DNA from: a bacterium
GTDB taxonomy: Bacteria > Chlamydiota > Chlamydiia > Chlamydiales > SM23-39
Direction: 5' to 3'
Length of the DNA: 12,363 nt
Assembly (NCBI GenBank): GCA_021818045.1
Contig: JAKAFF010000021.1
Span: 1-12,363 of the forward strand
Shown here: one piece after another, positions 5,494-11,812 of the stretch
Layout of the letters: each line of letters opens with the position of its first letter
Numbering within the stretch: position 1 is the stretch's first letter
Program-made: the position numbers and the translations under genes
Notes under the pieces: generated by a model
Seen by the model: only the letters and a program-made list of their open reading frames with translations
Database searches by the model: none
What the model was told of the DNA's origin: nothing

Positions 5494-7155
5494 ATGACCG
5501 GTAGTACAGCATCTTTTAGCAATCCGCAGCACCAGCAGAAAATCGAAGAGTTAGTTTCCATTGCCAAAGAGCAAGGGTATCTCACCTACGAGGAGATTAA
5601 CGAAATCTTGCCGATGGCATTCGATTCGCCAGAACAGATCGATCAGGTTCTCATTTATCTCAGCGGTATGGATATCCAGATTTTAAACCAGGCTGAGGTA
5701 GAAAGGCAAAAAGAGCGCAAAAAAGAGGCCAAAGAGCTAGAAGGGCTGCCGAAGAGAACTGAAGGCACCTCCGACGATCCTGTCCGGATGTATCTGAAGG
5801 AGATGGGGTCGGTGCCGCTGCTCACTCGCGAAGAGGAGGTGGAGATCTCCAAGCGCATTGAGAAAGCGCAGATGCAGATTGAAAAAATTATTATGCGCTT
5901 TCGCTATTCGATTCGCGAGGCCATTTCGATTGCAAGCCATCTCATTTCTGGGAAAGAGCGCTTTGATAAGATCATTGCTGAAAAAGAGGTGCCAGATAAG
6001 ACCCACTTTCTGAACTTGCTGCCAAAGCTCAGCGAGCTTATGAAGAGCGAAGATCTTTTATTGGAAAAACTGTTGATCGACAGCCGGGAGCCCGATTTAA
6101 AGAAAGACGCACGCGCGCAATTGATGGAAAATGTTGAAAAATGCCGCATTCGCTCTCAGGCGTTTTTGCGCAGGTTTTGCTGTCGCCATAACATTATCGA
6201 AGACTTTGGCGAGGTAATTTTAGCGGCTTATGATCGCTTTTTGCAGTTAGAAAAGGAAGTGCAAGAGCTGACGCCTCGGGCGGAAAAAAATAAATTTGCC
6301 GCAGGTAAACTTTCGGCTGCAAGAAGAAAGCTCTACAAACGAGAGCTTGCTGCGGGACGGAATTTAGAAGAGTTTAAGAAAGATGTGCGCATGCTCCAAC
6401 GCTGGATGGATAAAAGCCAAGAGGCTAAGCGGGAGATGGTGGAGTCCAATTTGCGCCTTGTGATCTCGATTGCGAAAAAGTATACGAACCGGGGTCTTTC
6501 ATTCTTGGATTTGATTCAAGAAGGAAACATGGGTTTGATGAAAGCTGTGGAAAAATTTGAGTATCGCAGAGGGTACAAATTCTCCACTTATGCGACTTGG
6601 TGGATCCGCCAGGCTGTGACGCGGGCAATTGCCGATCAAGCTCGTACGATCCGGATTCCAGTGCACATGATCGAAACGATCAATAAAGTGTTGCGCGGGG
6701 CGAAAAAGCTCATGATGGAGACGGGTCGCGAGCCGACGCCGGAAGAGTTGGCAAGCGAGCTGGGTCTTACTCCTGAAAGAGTGAGAGAGATTTATAAAAT
6801 TGCCCAACATCCCATTTCTCTGCAGGCAGAGGTGGGAGATGGGGGCGAGAGTCAGTTTGGAGATTTCTTAGAAGATACTGGTATCGAATCTCCCGCGGAG
6901 GCCACAGGCTACGCGATCTTAAAGGACAAAATGGGCGAAGTGCTGGCGACGCTCACCGATCGGGAACGAACTGTTCTGATCGAGCGCTTCGGGTTGTTAG
7001 ATGGAAAGCCCAAGACCTTGGAAGAGGTGGGGGTGCGTTTCAAAGTGACTCGCGAGCGCGTGCGCCAGATCGAGGCGAAAGCTCTTCGCAAGATGCGCCA
7101 TCCAACGAGAGCTAAGCAGCTGCAAGCCTTTTTGGACTTGCTCGAAAACGAGTGA
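5494..7155 (+). CDS. rpoD: RNA polymerase housekeeping sigma factor (chlamydial sigma-66 type)
   Basis: This is a 553-residue primary sigma factor that directs core RNA polymerase to most promoters. Its length is close to the 571 residues of C. trachomatis sigma-66. Region 1.1 occupies the N-terminus (KIEELVSIAKEQGYLTYEEI). Region 1.2 starts near residue 94 (DDPVRMYLKEMGSVPLLTREEE), followed by a charged non-conserved insert of about 180 residues. Region 2 begins near 313 (NLRLVISIAKKYTNRGLSFL, LIQEGNMGLMKAVEKFEYRRG, then YKFSTYATWWIRQAVTRAI) and covers -10 recognition and melting. Region 3 follows (IPVHMIETINKV, EPTPEELASELG). Region 4 near 486-540 (LTDRERTVLIERFGL, TLEEVGVRFKVTRERVRQIE) reads the -35. 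AGGAGA sits just before the ATG. It is transcribed alone, divergent from the CoiA-like gene, and a long inverted repeat begins at its stop codon. Confidence 0.98.
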   Translation: MTGSTASFSNPQHQQKIEELVSIAKEQGYLTYEEINEILPMAFDSPEQIDQVLIYLSGMDIQILNQAEVERQKERKKEAKELEGLPKRTEGTSDDPVRMYLKEMGSVPLLTREEEVEISKRIEKAQMQIEKIIMRFRYSIREAISIASHLISGKERFDKIIAEKEVPDKTHFLNLLPKLSELMKSEDLLLEKLLIDSREPDLKKDARAQLMENVEKCRIRSQAFLRRFCCRHNIIEDFGEVILAAYDRFLQLEKEVQELTPRAEKNKFAAGKLSAARRKLYKRELAAGRNLEEFKKDVRMLQRWMDKSQEAKREMVESNLRLVISIAKKYTNRGLSFLDLIQEGNMGLMKAVEKFEYRRGYKFSTYATWWIRQAVTRAIADQARTIRIPVHMIETINKVLRGAKKLMMETGREPTPEELASELGLTPERVREIYKIAQHPISLQAEVGDGGESQFGDFLEDTGIESPAEATGYAILKDKMGEVLATLTDRERTVLIERFGLLDGKPKTLEEVGVRFKVTRERVRQIEAKALRKMRHPTRAKQLQAFLDLLENE

Positions 7156-7242
7156 TATACACAAATGAGTTCAAAAGTTGGATTTTCGGCTGCGCCAGCT
7201 TTCGCGTTGCCCAAAACCAACTTTTGAATTCATTTGTGTATA
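7156..7242. repeat. Long inverted repeat directly after the rpoD stop
   Basis: The left arm (7156-7185) and right arm (7213-7242) are complementary over 28 of 30 positions: 13 matches, one A/G difference that still pairs as G-U in RNA, 12 matches, one mismatch, then 3 matches. The loop is 27 bases and contains the smaller hairpin GCTGCGCCAGC. The arm ends are TATACACAAATGA. The first base follows the TGA of rpoD, so it could act as a terminator or as a 3' stabiliser of the rpoD transcript. The loop's right part and right arm recur exactly at 47-97, which marks it as a member of a dispersed palindromic repeat family rather than a private terminator. Confidence 0.85.
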
Positions 7243-7243
7243 C
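7193..7243. repeat. 51-bp dispersed repeat, copy 2
   Basis: This segment is identical over all 51 bp, in the same orientation, to 47-97. It supplies the right arm and part of the loop of the inverted repeat at 7156-7242. Identity ends at both edges: upstream bases differ (TG here, TC there), and after the shared GTATAC the sequences diverge at once. This suggests that TATAC is the true end of the element. Confidence 0.9.
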
Positions 7244-7303
7244 CCGTTCTTTTGATGAAATTCTCTTTAGTATATTGTGGGGAAGAAACGCCTTAAGAGG
7301 GGT

Positions 7304-7588
7304 ATGAACGGTCGGCAAACGGTTGGCTTTGTAATTTGTACTGTTGGGGTCGTTCTGACCCTTTTTTCTGCTCATGAATTAGGTTTAGTATCTGGAGTGC
7401 CACGCCCAGTAAATGTGGTGACCGATAGCCCTGTTAGCCCTACAGAACAGTTGCCGAGCAACCTTGAAGAGGATGCGGGATTGATTGGAAACAATGATGT
7501 GCGGGTTTGGTGGGCGCTGGTAGGTGGATGCGCAATGATTGGGGTTGGTATATGGATTGCCATCAAAGCAAAAGAACATGGAGCGTAG
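7304..7588 (+). CDS. Small two-TM membrane protein, unknown
   Basis: This 94-residue protein has two predicted membrane segments, about 6-22 (TVGFVICTVGVVLTLFS) and 69-88 (WWALVGGCAMIGVGIWIAIK). They are joined by a roughly 45-residue polar loop rich in Pro, Val and acidic residues (PRPVNVV, SPVSPTEQLPSNLEED). The layout recalls small bacterial DUF3185-like proteins, but I cannot assign it. ATG 7304 is chosen because AGAGGGG precedes it, whereas the in-frame GTG at 7277 has no ribosome site. The gene lies 61 bp beyond the repeat that ends the rpoD unit. Its last three codons and TAG stop (7580-7588) fall within the 3' end of the oppositely oriented tRNA-Ala, so the C-terminal residues are dictated by the tRNA acceptor stem. 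Translation is plausible but unproven. Confidence 0.6.
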   Translation: MNGRQTVGFVICTVGVVLTLFSAHELGLVSGVPRPVNVVTDSPVSPTEQLPSNLEEDAGLIGNNDVRVWWALVGGCAMIGVGIWIAIKAKEHGA

Positions 7589-7651
7589 CGGGGTCGAACC
7601 GCTGGCCTCAACAATGCCATTGTTGCGCTCTACCAACTGAGCTAACGCCCC
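7579..7651 (-). tRNA. tRNA-Ala (anticodon GGC)
   Basis: The reverse complement folds into a complete 73-base cloverleaf. The acceptor stem is GGGGCGT/ACGCTCC, including a G3-U70 wobble, the classic alanine identity element. The D arm is GCTC/GAGC. The anticodon stem CAACA/TGTTG has loop ATGGCAT, so the anticodon is GGC, reading GCC and GCU. The variable loop has five bases and the T arm is AGCGG-TTCGACC-CCGCT. The discriminator base is A. The CCA tail is not encoded (TGT follows), so it must be added after transcription. The first 10 bp at the 3' end overlap the stop region of the plus-strand membrane-protein gene. Confidence 0.97.
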
Positions 7652-7663
7652 AAATGCTCATGA

Positions 7664-7692
7664 ATTTTAATGGTTTATCCTATTTGGAGCAA
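7664..7692 (-). promoter_or_regulatory. Candidate tRNA-Ala promoter
   Basis: On the minus strand TTGCTC (7687-7692, three of six) and TAAAAT (7664-7669, five of six) are 17 bases apart. The -10 ends 12 bp before the first tRNA base, giving a leader of a few bases. The -35 coincides with the ribosome-binding region of tyrB on the other strand, so the two divergent units share a very short control region. Confidence 0.4.
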
Positions 7693-7697
7693 GGTCT

Positions 7698-8882
7698 ATG
7701 GTATTCGATGCGATAGCAAGCGCCAAGCCTGATGCGGTGTTTGACCTATTAGAGCAATTTAATGCCGATGCAAGGCCTCGCAAGGTCAATCTCACAATTG
7801 GCATTTATAAAGACGAAAATCTCCGTTCGGAGCTATTCCCTTCCGTGAGACGAGCCAAAGAGCTTGTGGCGTCGCAGGAGCTTGCTGCCGATTATTTACC
7901 AATAGATGGTCTTGTAGAGATGGTGGATTTGCTTGGGCCTTTGGTGTTTGGACAGTGGGAGGAGGCATCGGGGCGCATTTATGGGGCGCATTGTGTGGGA
8001 GGTACCGGGGCTTTGTGCGTGGGAGCGCAGCTACTTTTTCATGAAGTATCGCCCCATTTCTATATTCCCCACCTCACATGGCCGAACCATCGAGGCGTTT
8101 TAGAGAGAATTGGGGCTAAGATCGAGACGTACCCTTACTATAGCCAAGAGAAAGGGGGGTTGGAATTTGATCTAATGGTCGCAGCTTTGGAAAGGATGCC
8201 AAAAAAATCGGTTGTGTTGCTGCACCCTTGTTGCCACAACCCGACGGGATGCGATCCTTCTTTACAGCAATGGAAAGAACTTTCGTTGGTCATGCGAGAA
8301 AAAGAGCTAATCCCTTTTTTTGATTGTGCCTATCAGGGACTCGGCGATGGTATCGAACAAGATACAATGGCCATTAAGACCTTTTTGCAAGACGGGCATG
8401 AGATGCTGGTTGCTTATTCGTGTTCCAAGAATTTTAGCCTCTATTGTCAAAGAGTAGGCGTTTTGTTTGCTGTGTGCCCTAACTTAGAGGTAAAGGAGCG
8501 CGTCAAAAGCCAAGTTAAACGAGTGATCCGGGGATTGTACTCTAACCCTCCTGCGCATGGCGCCCGCATTGTTGCGGAAGTGCTGAAAAGAGAAGATTTG
8601 CGCAGTATGTGGCAAACGGATTTGGCGCGAGTACGGCGTCGTCTGAATTTGATGCGCGAGGGATTGACTCAAAGACTTGTGGCGCAGCATAAGCATTTTG
8701 CTTATTTGCGAGGGAACAAGGGGATGTTTTCTATGCTAGATCTCAGTTTGTCCCAAATTCAAGAACTAAGACGTAAGTATGGCATTTATCTGCTCGAAAA
8801 TGGGCGCTTGAGTTTGACGGGATTAAATGATAAAAATCTCGACGATGTCGCAAATAGCATTTTGAAAATCAGAGGCTCATGA
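7698..8882 (+). CDS. tyrB: Aspartate/aromatic aminotransferase (class I, subgroup Ia)
   Basis: This is a 394-residue PLP enzyme of the AspAT/TyrB type, which exchanges amino groups between dicarboxylic or aromatic amino acids and 2-oxoglutarate in the cytoplasm. Visible landmarks are the opening NLTIGIYKDE (31-40), the phosphate-contact GGTGAL (101-106), W128 in LTWPNH, HNPTG (180-184; N181), FDCAYQG (208-214; D209 binds the pyridine N), the PLP lysine K244 in SYSCSKNFSLY, R252, YSNPPAHGAR (281-290), and the substrate-carboxylate Arg370 in GRLSLTGL. All catalytic residues appear present. AspAT versus aromatic preference cannot be read from the sequence; the symbol follows the chlamydial naming habit. 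GGAG plus AAGG precede the ATG. It overlaps mreC by 4 bp (ATGA), so the two are almost certainly co-translated. Confidence 0.93.
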   Translation: MVFDAIASAKPDAVFDLLEQFNADARPRKVNLTIGIYKDENLRSELFPSVRRAKELVASQELAADYLPIDGLVEMVDLLGPLVFGQWEEASGRIYGAHCVGGTGALCVGAQLLFHEVSPHFYIPHLTWPNHRGVLERIGAKIETYPYYSQEKGGLEFDLMVAALERMPKKSVVLLHPCCHNPTGCDPSLQQWKELSLVMREKELIPFFDCAYQGLGDGIEQDTMAIKTFLQDGHEMLVAYSCSKNFSLYCQRVGVLFAVCPNLEVKERVKSQVKRVIRGLYSNPPAHGARIVAEVLKREDLRSMWQTDLARVRRRLNLMREGLTQRLVAQHKHFAYLRGNKGMFSMLDLSLSQIQELRRKYGIYLLENGRLSLTGLNDKNLDDVANSILKIRGS

Positions 8883-9817
8883 GAAAAAGGATCGCCTATC
8901 CATTTTTGGCGATTGGATGTGTCTTGTTTTGTTGGATCAATTTGCCAAAAAGCGGTTTCGACTGGTTGCGGTCTAAGGCCGCCTCTTTTGTGACTTATTT
9001 TTCTATAACACCGTCCTATGATACCCATGAATTGAATCGGCTGCGTTTAGAAAATCAACGGTTGCGAGCGCAAATAGATTATGTTCGCACGTGGTTAGAT
9101 GGCGAACAATACATCGAAAAGCAGGCTCAATTACAGGCTCAGTTGGTCAAAAAAGCATCGGAAAAAGCAGCGCCGTCTTTTTTTCAAAGAAGGGCCGAGC
9201 ATTTGAGAACCTTATTGCTAGAGCAACTTTTTGCCTTGCCCGCTCAGGTGATTTATCGCGATCCAAGCGCCTGGAGTAGCAGTCTTTGGGTCCGCGTTGG
9301 GGAAGAAGATAATCGCGCTGTGGGGTATACGGTGGTGGCAAAAAATAGTCCCGTTGTATCAGAAGGGGCGGTGGTGGGTGTCATCGATTTTGTGGGGGGC
9401 AAACAATCGCGGGTGCGCCTGATTACCGATTCGGGCTTAAGTCCTTCTGTACGCGCTGTGCGTGCGACAAGTGGGGAAGATGGGTATCTAGCCAAAGGAG
9501 AGCTCCATGGTAGCAGCGCCCCTTTTTGGCGTTCTCGGAGCCCTGTTTTGAAAGGGGTTGGATTTAACTACGACTATCCAGATGAGGAGGGACGTGCACG
9601 TGAACTCAATGGGGATGTTCCCCTTTTAAAAGAGGGAGACGCTTTGCTGACATCGGGATTAGATGGCGTATTTCCTCAAGGCTTATCAGTCGGTGTGGTC
9701 TCTTGGGTGGCTCCGCTAAAACCGGGTAGTTACGCATACGATATTGAAGTGCGCCCTGCAGCAAGCAACCTCAACGATTTACAAACCGTCTTTGTCCTGC
9801 CTCCCGTGGGAGAGTAA
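8879..9817 (+). CDS. mreC: Rod shape-determining protein MreC
   Basis: This is a 312-residue bitopic protein. A single N-terminal membrane segment lies at about 5-21 (IAYPFLAIGCVLFCWIN) and a heptad-rich coiled coil at about 50-95 (LNRLRLENQRLRAQI, QAQLQAQLVKKAS). The periplasmic beta-rich MreC domain runs from about 120 to 308: AQVIYRDPSAWSSSLWVRVG, VVSEGAVVGVID, RVRLITDSG, then the hallmark GDALLTSGLDGVFPQGLSVG (253-272) and IEVRPAASNLNDLQTVFVL. MreC links the MreB cytoskeleton to peptidoglycan synthases. Chlamydiae lack FtsZ and rely on MreB for division, so MreC here is probably a division-site component. Its start overlaps the tyrB stop (ATGA), and its last 39 bp overlap the convergent glycerophosphotransferase-like gene. 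The protein is a little shorter than E. coli MreC (367). Confidence 0.9.
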   Translation: MRKRIAYPFLAIGCVLFCWINLPKSGFDWLRSKAASFVTYFSITPSYDTHELNRLRLENQRLRAQIDYVRTWLDGEQYIEKQAQLQAQLVKKASEKAAPSFFQRRAEHLRTLLLEQLFALPAQVIYRDPSAWSSSLWVRVGEEDNRAVGYTVVAKNSPVVSEGAVVGVIDFVGGKQSRVRLITDSGLSPSVRAVRATSGEDGYLAKGELHGSSAPFWRSRSPVLKGVGFNYDYPDEEGRARELNGDVPLLKEGDALLTSGLDGVFPQGLSVGVVSWVAPLKPGSYAYDIEVRPAASNLNDLQTVFVLPPVGE

Positions 9818-10816
9818 GCGCAAAATATTTTGTTTAGGATCGACGCCTTCTTTAAAGGCGAACTGATAGAGGAGCTTTTGCTCTTGGAGAAAGCACTTGG
9901 GATGTTCTAGCTGCTCATAGATGTTTTGATCGGGCTCGATCATCTGACCGCACTGATGTAATCTTGTTGTTTTAGATGTAGGCAGGAAAAAAAGCGGTCG
10001 GTTAAATGCTAAAAAATCGTATCCCACTGAAGAATGGTCTCCTAGCAGAATATCGATCCGTGAAAGGATGGGGTAGATAGGAACAAATTCTTCGATAAAT
10101 AGCACATTGGTTTTGCGCTCAATCTGTGCCAGGAGCGCATAATAGTGCGCAGGCCGTTTTTGTTGTAATAGGGGGTGTGGCTTGATAATCAAATTCCATT
10201 CTGAGGGAAGTTGCGAGATCACTCTTTGGGTCCACTGAAAAAATGAACTAGAATCTTCTGCATCTTGCCACGTCGGGGCATAGAGTAGGGTTTTATTTTG
10301 CTTTGGCAATTTTGAAAAGATTAGTTTTTCTGCGATGGCATCGTAAAAAGATTGATGCTGTTTATAAAATGGCAGCCGGTAATTTCCTATGAAAGCCGCC
10401 TGCGAGATTAAAGACCAAAGATCTAGCTTTTCGAGCATCTCTACTAAAAGATCTCCGTAAAGCAAGACAGCATCTTGCAAGGGATATTGGCCAATGGAAT
10501 GCATTCCTTTATCAGATTGGCCATGAGGGCAAAAGACAAGACGCATCTCTTTATGGTAAAATTCTTTGAATAAAGACTTCAGATGAGTTCCCCAGAATTT
10601 ACATTCAAATAAAACGTCGAAATTTGTGGCGATTTCTCCAAGACGCATCTCTAAATCGGGCATGTAAAGCAGTTTTACATGAGGATAAAAGCGGCGCGCG
10701 AGGCGGGTGTTTTTTTCTTCCGTTGTGATGAGGGGCATTTGCATGAGGTGTGCGAGAGGCGCAATATGGTCGAGCATATGGAATTCGGGGCCGCTATTAA
10801 AGGCTGCACAACGCAT
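9779..10816 (-). CDS. CDP-glycerol glycerophosphotransferase (TagF/TagB)-like protein, copy 1
   Basis: This is a 345-residue protein from ATG 10816; the frame is open to 10927. The later start is chosen because it begins at MRCAAF, exactly aligned with MRYAGL of the upstream paralogue. Family motifs are present in order: CPHGQSDKGM (catalytic-type His), LLYAPTWQDAE, LIIKPHP, VLFIEEFVPIYPIL, and GDHSSVGYDFLAFNRPLFF, which matches the CDP-polyol-binding end of TagB/TagF enzymes. These transfer polyol-phosphate units in wall teichoic acid, capsule or glycan synthesis at the cytoplasmic face of the membrane. The acceptor and donor here are unknown; chlamydiae are not known to make teichoic acid. 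No membrane segment is seen. The start overlaps the end of copy 2 by 20 bp and the 3' end overlaps mreC by 39 bp. Confidence 0.82.
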   Translation of the reverse strand: MRCAAFNSGPEFHMLDHIAPLAHLMQMPLITTEEKNTRLARRFYPHVKLLYMPDLEMRLGEIATNFDVLFECKFWGTHLKSLFKEFYHKEMRLVFCPHGQSDKGMHSIGQYPLQDAVLLYGDLLVEMLEKLDLWSLISQAAFIGNYRLPFYKQHQSFYDAIAEKLIFSKLPKQNKTLLYAPTWQDAEDSSSFFQWTQRVISQLPSEWNLIIKPHPLLQQKRPAHYYALLAQIERKTNVLFIEEFVPIYPILSRIDILLGDHSSVGYDFLAFNRPLFFLPTSKTTRLHQCGQMIEPDQNIYEQLEHPKCFLQEQKLLYQFAFKEGVDPKQNILRLLSHGRQDKDGL

Positions 10817-11753
10817 GGAGTTTGTCCCATTCGGGGTGAGGTGTAAATGTATAGGAGTAAGCTTCTTGTCTTTGAGAGGCCAGAGGATCTTTGACGGGGA
10901 AAGGAAACTGTGGACTATCGATAGCATAAGCGCAGCGGGAAAGGTACAAGTGAGGTTTTGCGTTCACGAGGAATAAAGGGCGATTAAAGGTGAGGAAGTC
11001 ATATCCTATGGAAGACAAATCCCCAACGTAGGCGCTGCAGAGGGTAAGAAGCGGGTAAATGGGCGGAAATGGGGGCAGGAATAAGATGTTTTGTTGGTGC
11101 GCAAGGCGGCCCTGGATGATCTCTATTTCGGGGGCAAACTGTTTGAGCGTATTGGGATGTAGTTTTACGAGTAACTGCACATGCTGTGGGAGGGACTTTA
11201 TCAGAAGATCGAAGTGGTCCCAAAACGAGTTGTTGGACTCTGCATCATCCCAGGTGGGTGCGTATAGCAAGATTTGTGTCTTGTGAGGGATGATCGTCGA
11301 TACAAGATTTTGATAAAACGCACTATGTTTTTGATAATACTGCCATCTAAAATTGCCGATCTGGATGGTTTTGGGACACACTCCTGAGGTTTGGATGTGA
11401 TCGATCATGTGTTGCCCATAGACTAGCGCTAGTTCTTCATCGGCAAGAGCTGCAAAAAATGGGAGCTTATGTCCTTTGTCTGAATTGCCGTGAGGCAGCC
11501 AAAAATTGCGGAAGGTCTGTGTTGGAAAAGCGTGTGTTAGCAAAGGGCGCGGGTCGCATGCCACAATGCAAGGGGGAAGGCGCATTGTCAAAGCGTTTTG
11601 TTGAATGATCTCGAGATCTGGGTAGAACATTTTTGCCAAATCGCAAATCGATGGTTCACAGATGATGAGAGGCCACTGCATCAAAGAGCAAAAAGGGGCC
11701 AAATGGTCCAGGTAGTGGATCGAATCATCGAAGATCAGTCCTGCGTAGCGCAT
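10797..11753 (-). CDS. CDP-glycerol glycerophosphotransferase (TagF/TagB)-like protein, copy 2
   Basis: This is a 318-residue paralogue of the following gene, clearly from an old tandem duplication. Shared blocks include LDHLAPFCSLMQWPLI, FYPDLEI, LPHGNSDKG, IGNFRWQYYQKHSAFY, LLYAPTWDDAE, VKLHPN, PPIYPLL and GDLSSIGYDFLTFNRPLF. Differences at key places (GDLSS for GDHSS, VKLHP for IKPHP) suggest the two enzymes may use different acceptors or donors. The protein is shorter mainly before the HG motif and at the C-terminus. The start at ATG 11753 (MRYAGL) matches the paralogue; the frame is open to 11927, and ATG 11822 would overlap the divergent mutY start by 10 bp. No convincing ribosome site is seen at either. 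It is the first gene of a two-gene unit and divergent from mutY. Confidence 0.8.
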   Translation of the reverse strand: MRYAGLIFDDSIHYLDHLAPFCSLMQWPLIICEPSICDLAKMFYPDLEIIQQNALTMRLPPCIVACDPRPLLTHAFPTQTFRNFWLPHGNSDKGHKLPFFAALADEELALVYGQHMIDHIQTSGVCPKTIQIGNFRWQYYQKHSAFYQNLVSTIIPHKTQILLYAPTWDDAESNNSFWDHFDLLIKSLPQHVQLLVKLHPNTLKQFAPEIEIIQGRLAHQQNILFLPPFPPIYPLLTLCSAYVGDLSSIGYDFLTFNRPLFLVNAKPHLYLSRCAYAIDSPQFPFPVKDPLASQRQEAYSYTFTPHPEWDKLHALCSL

Positions 11754-11812
11754 CCCCGAATTATGGCAGAAAGAGATCGAATTCTGCGAGAAGAAATGGC
11801 ACAATAGATCCC

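Noticed and set aside
6425..6810. Minus-strand ORFs inside rpoD
   Set aside because: These are shadow frames of a highly conserved sigma-factor core, with no independent motifs.
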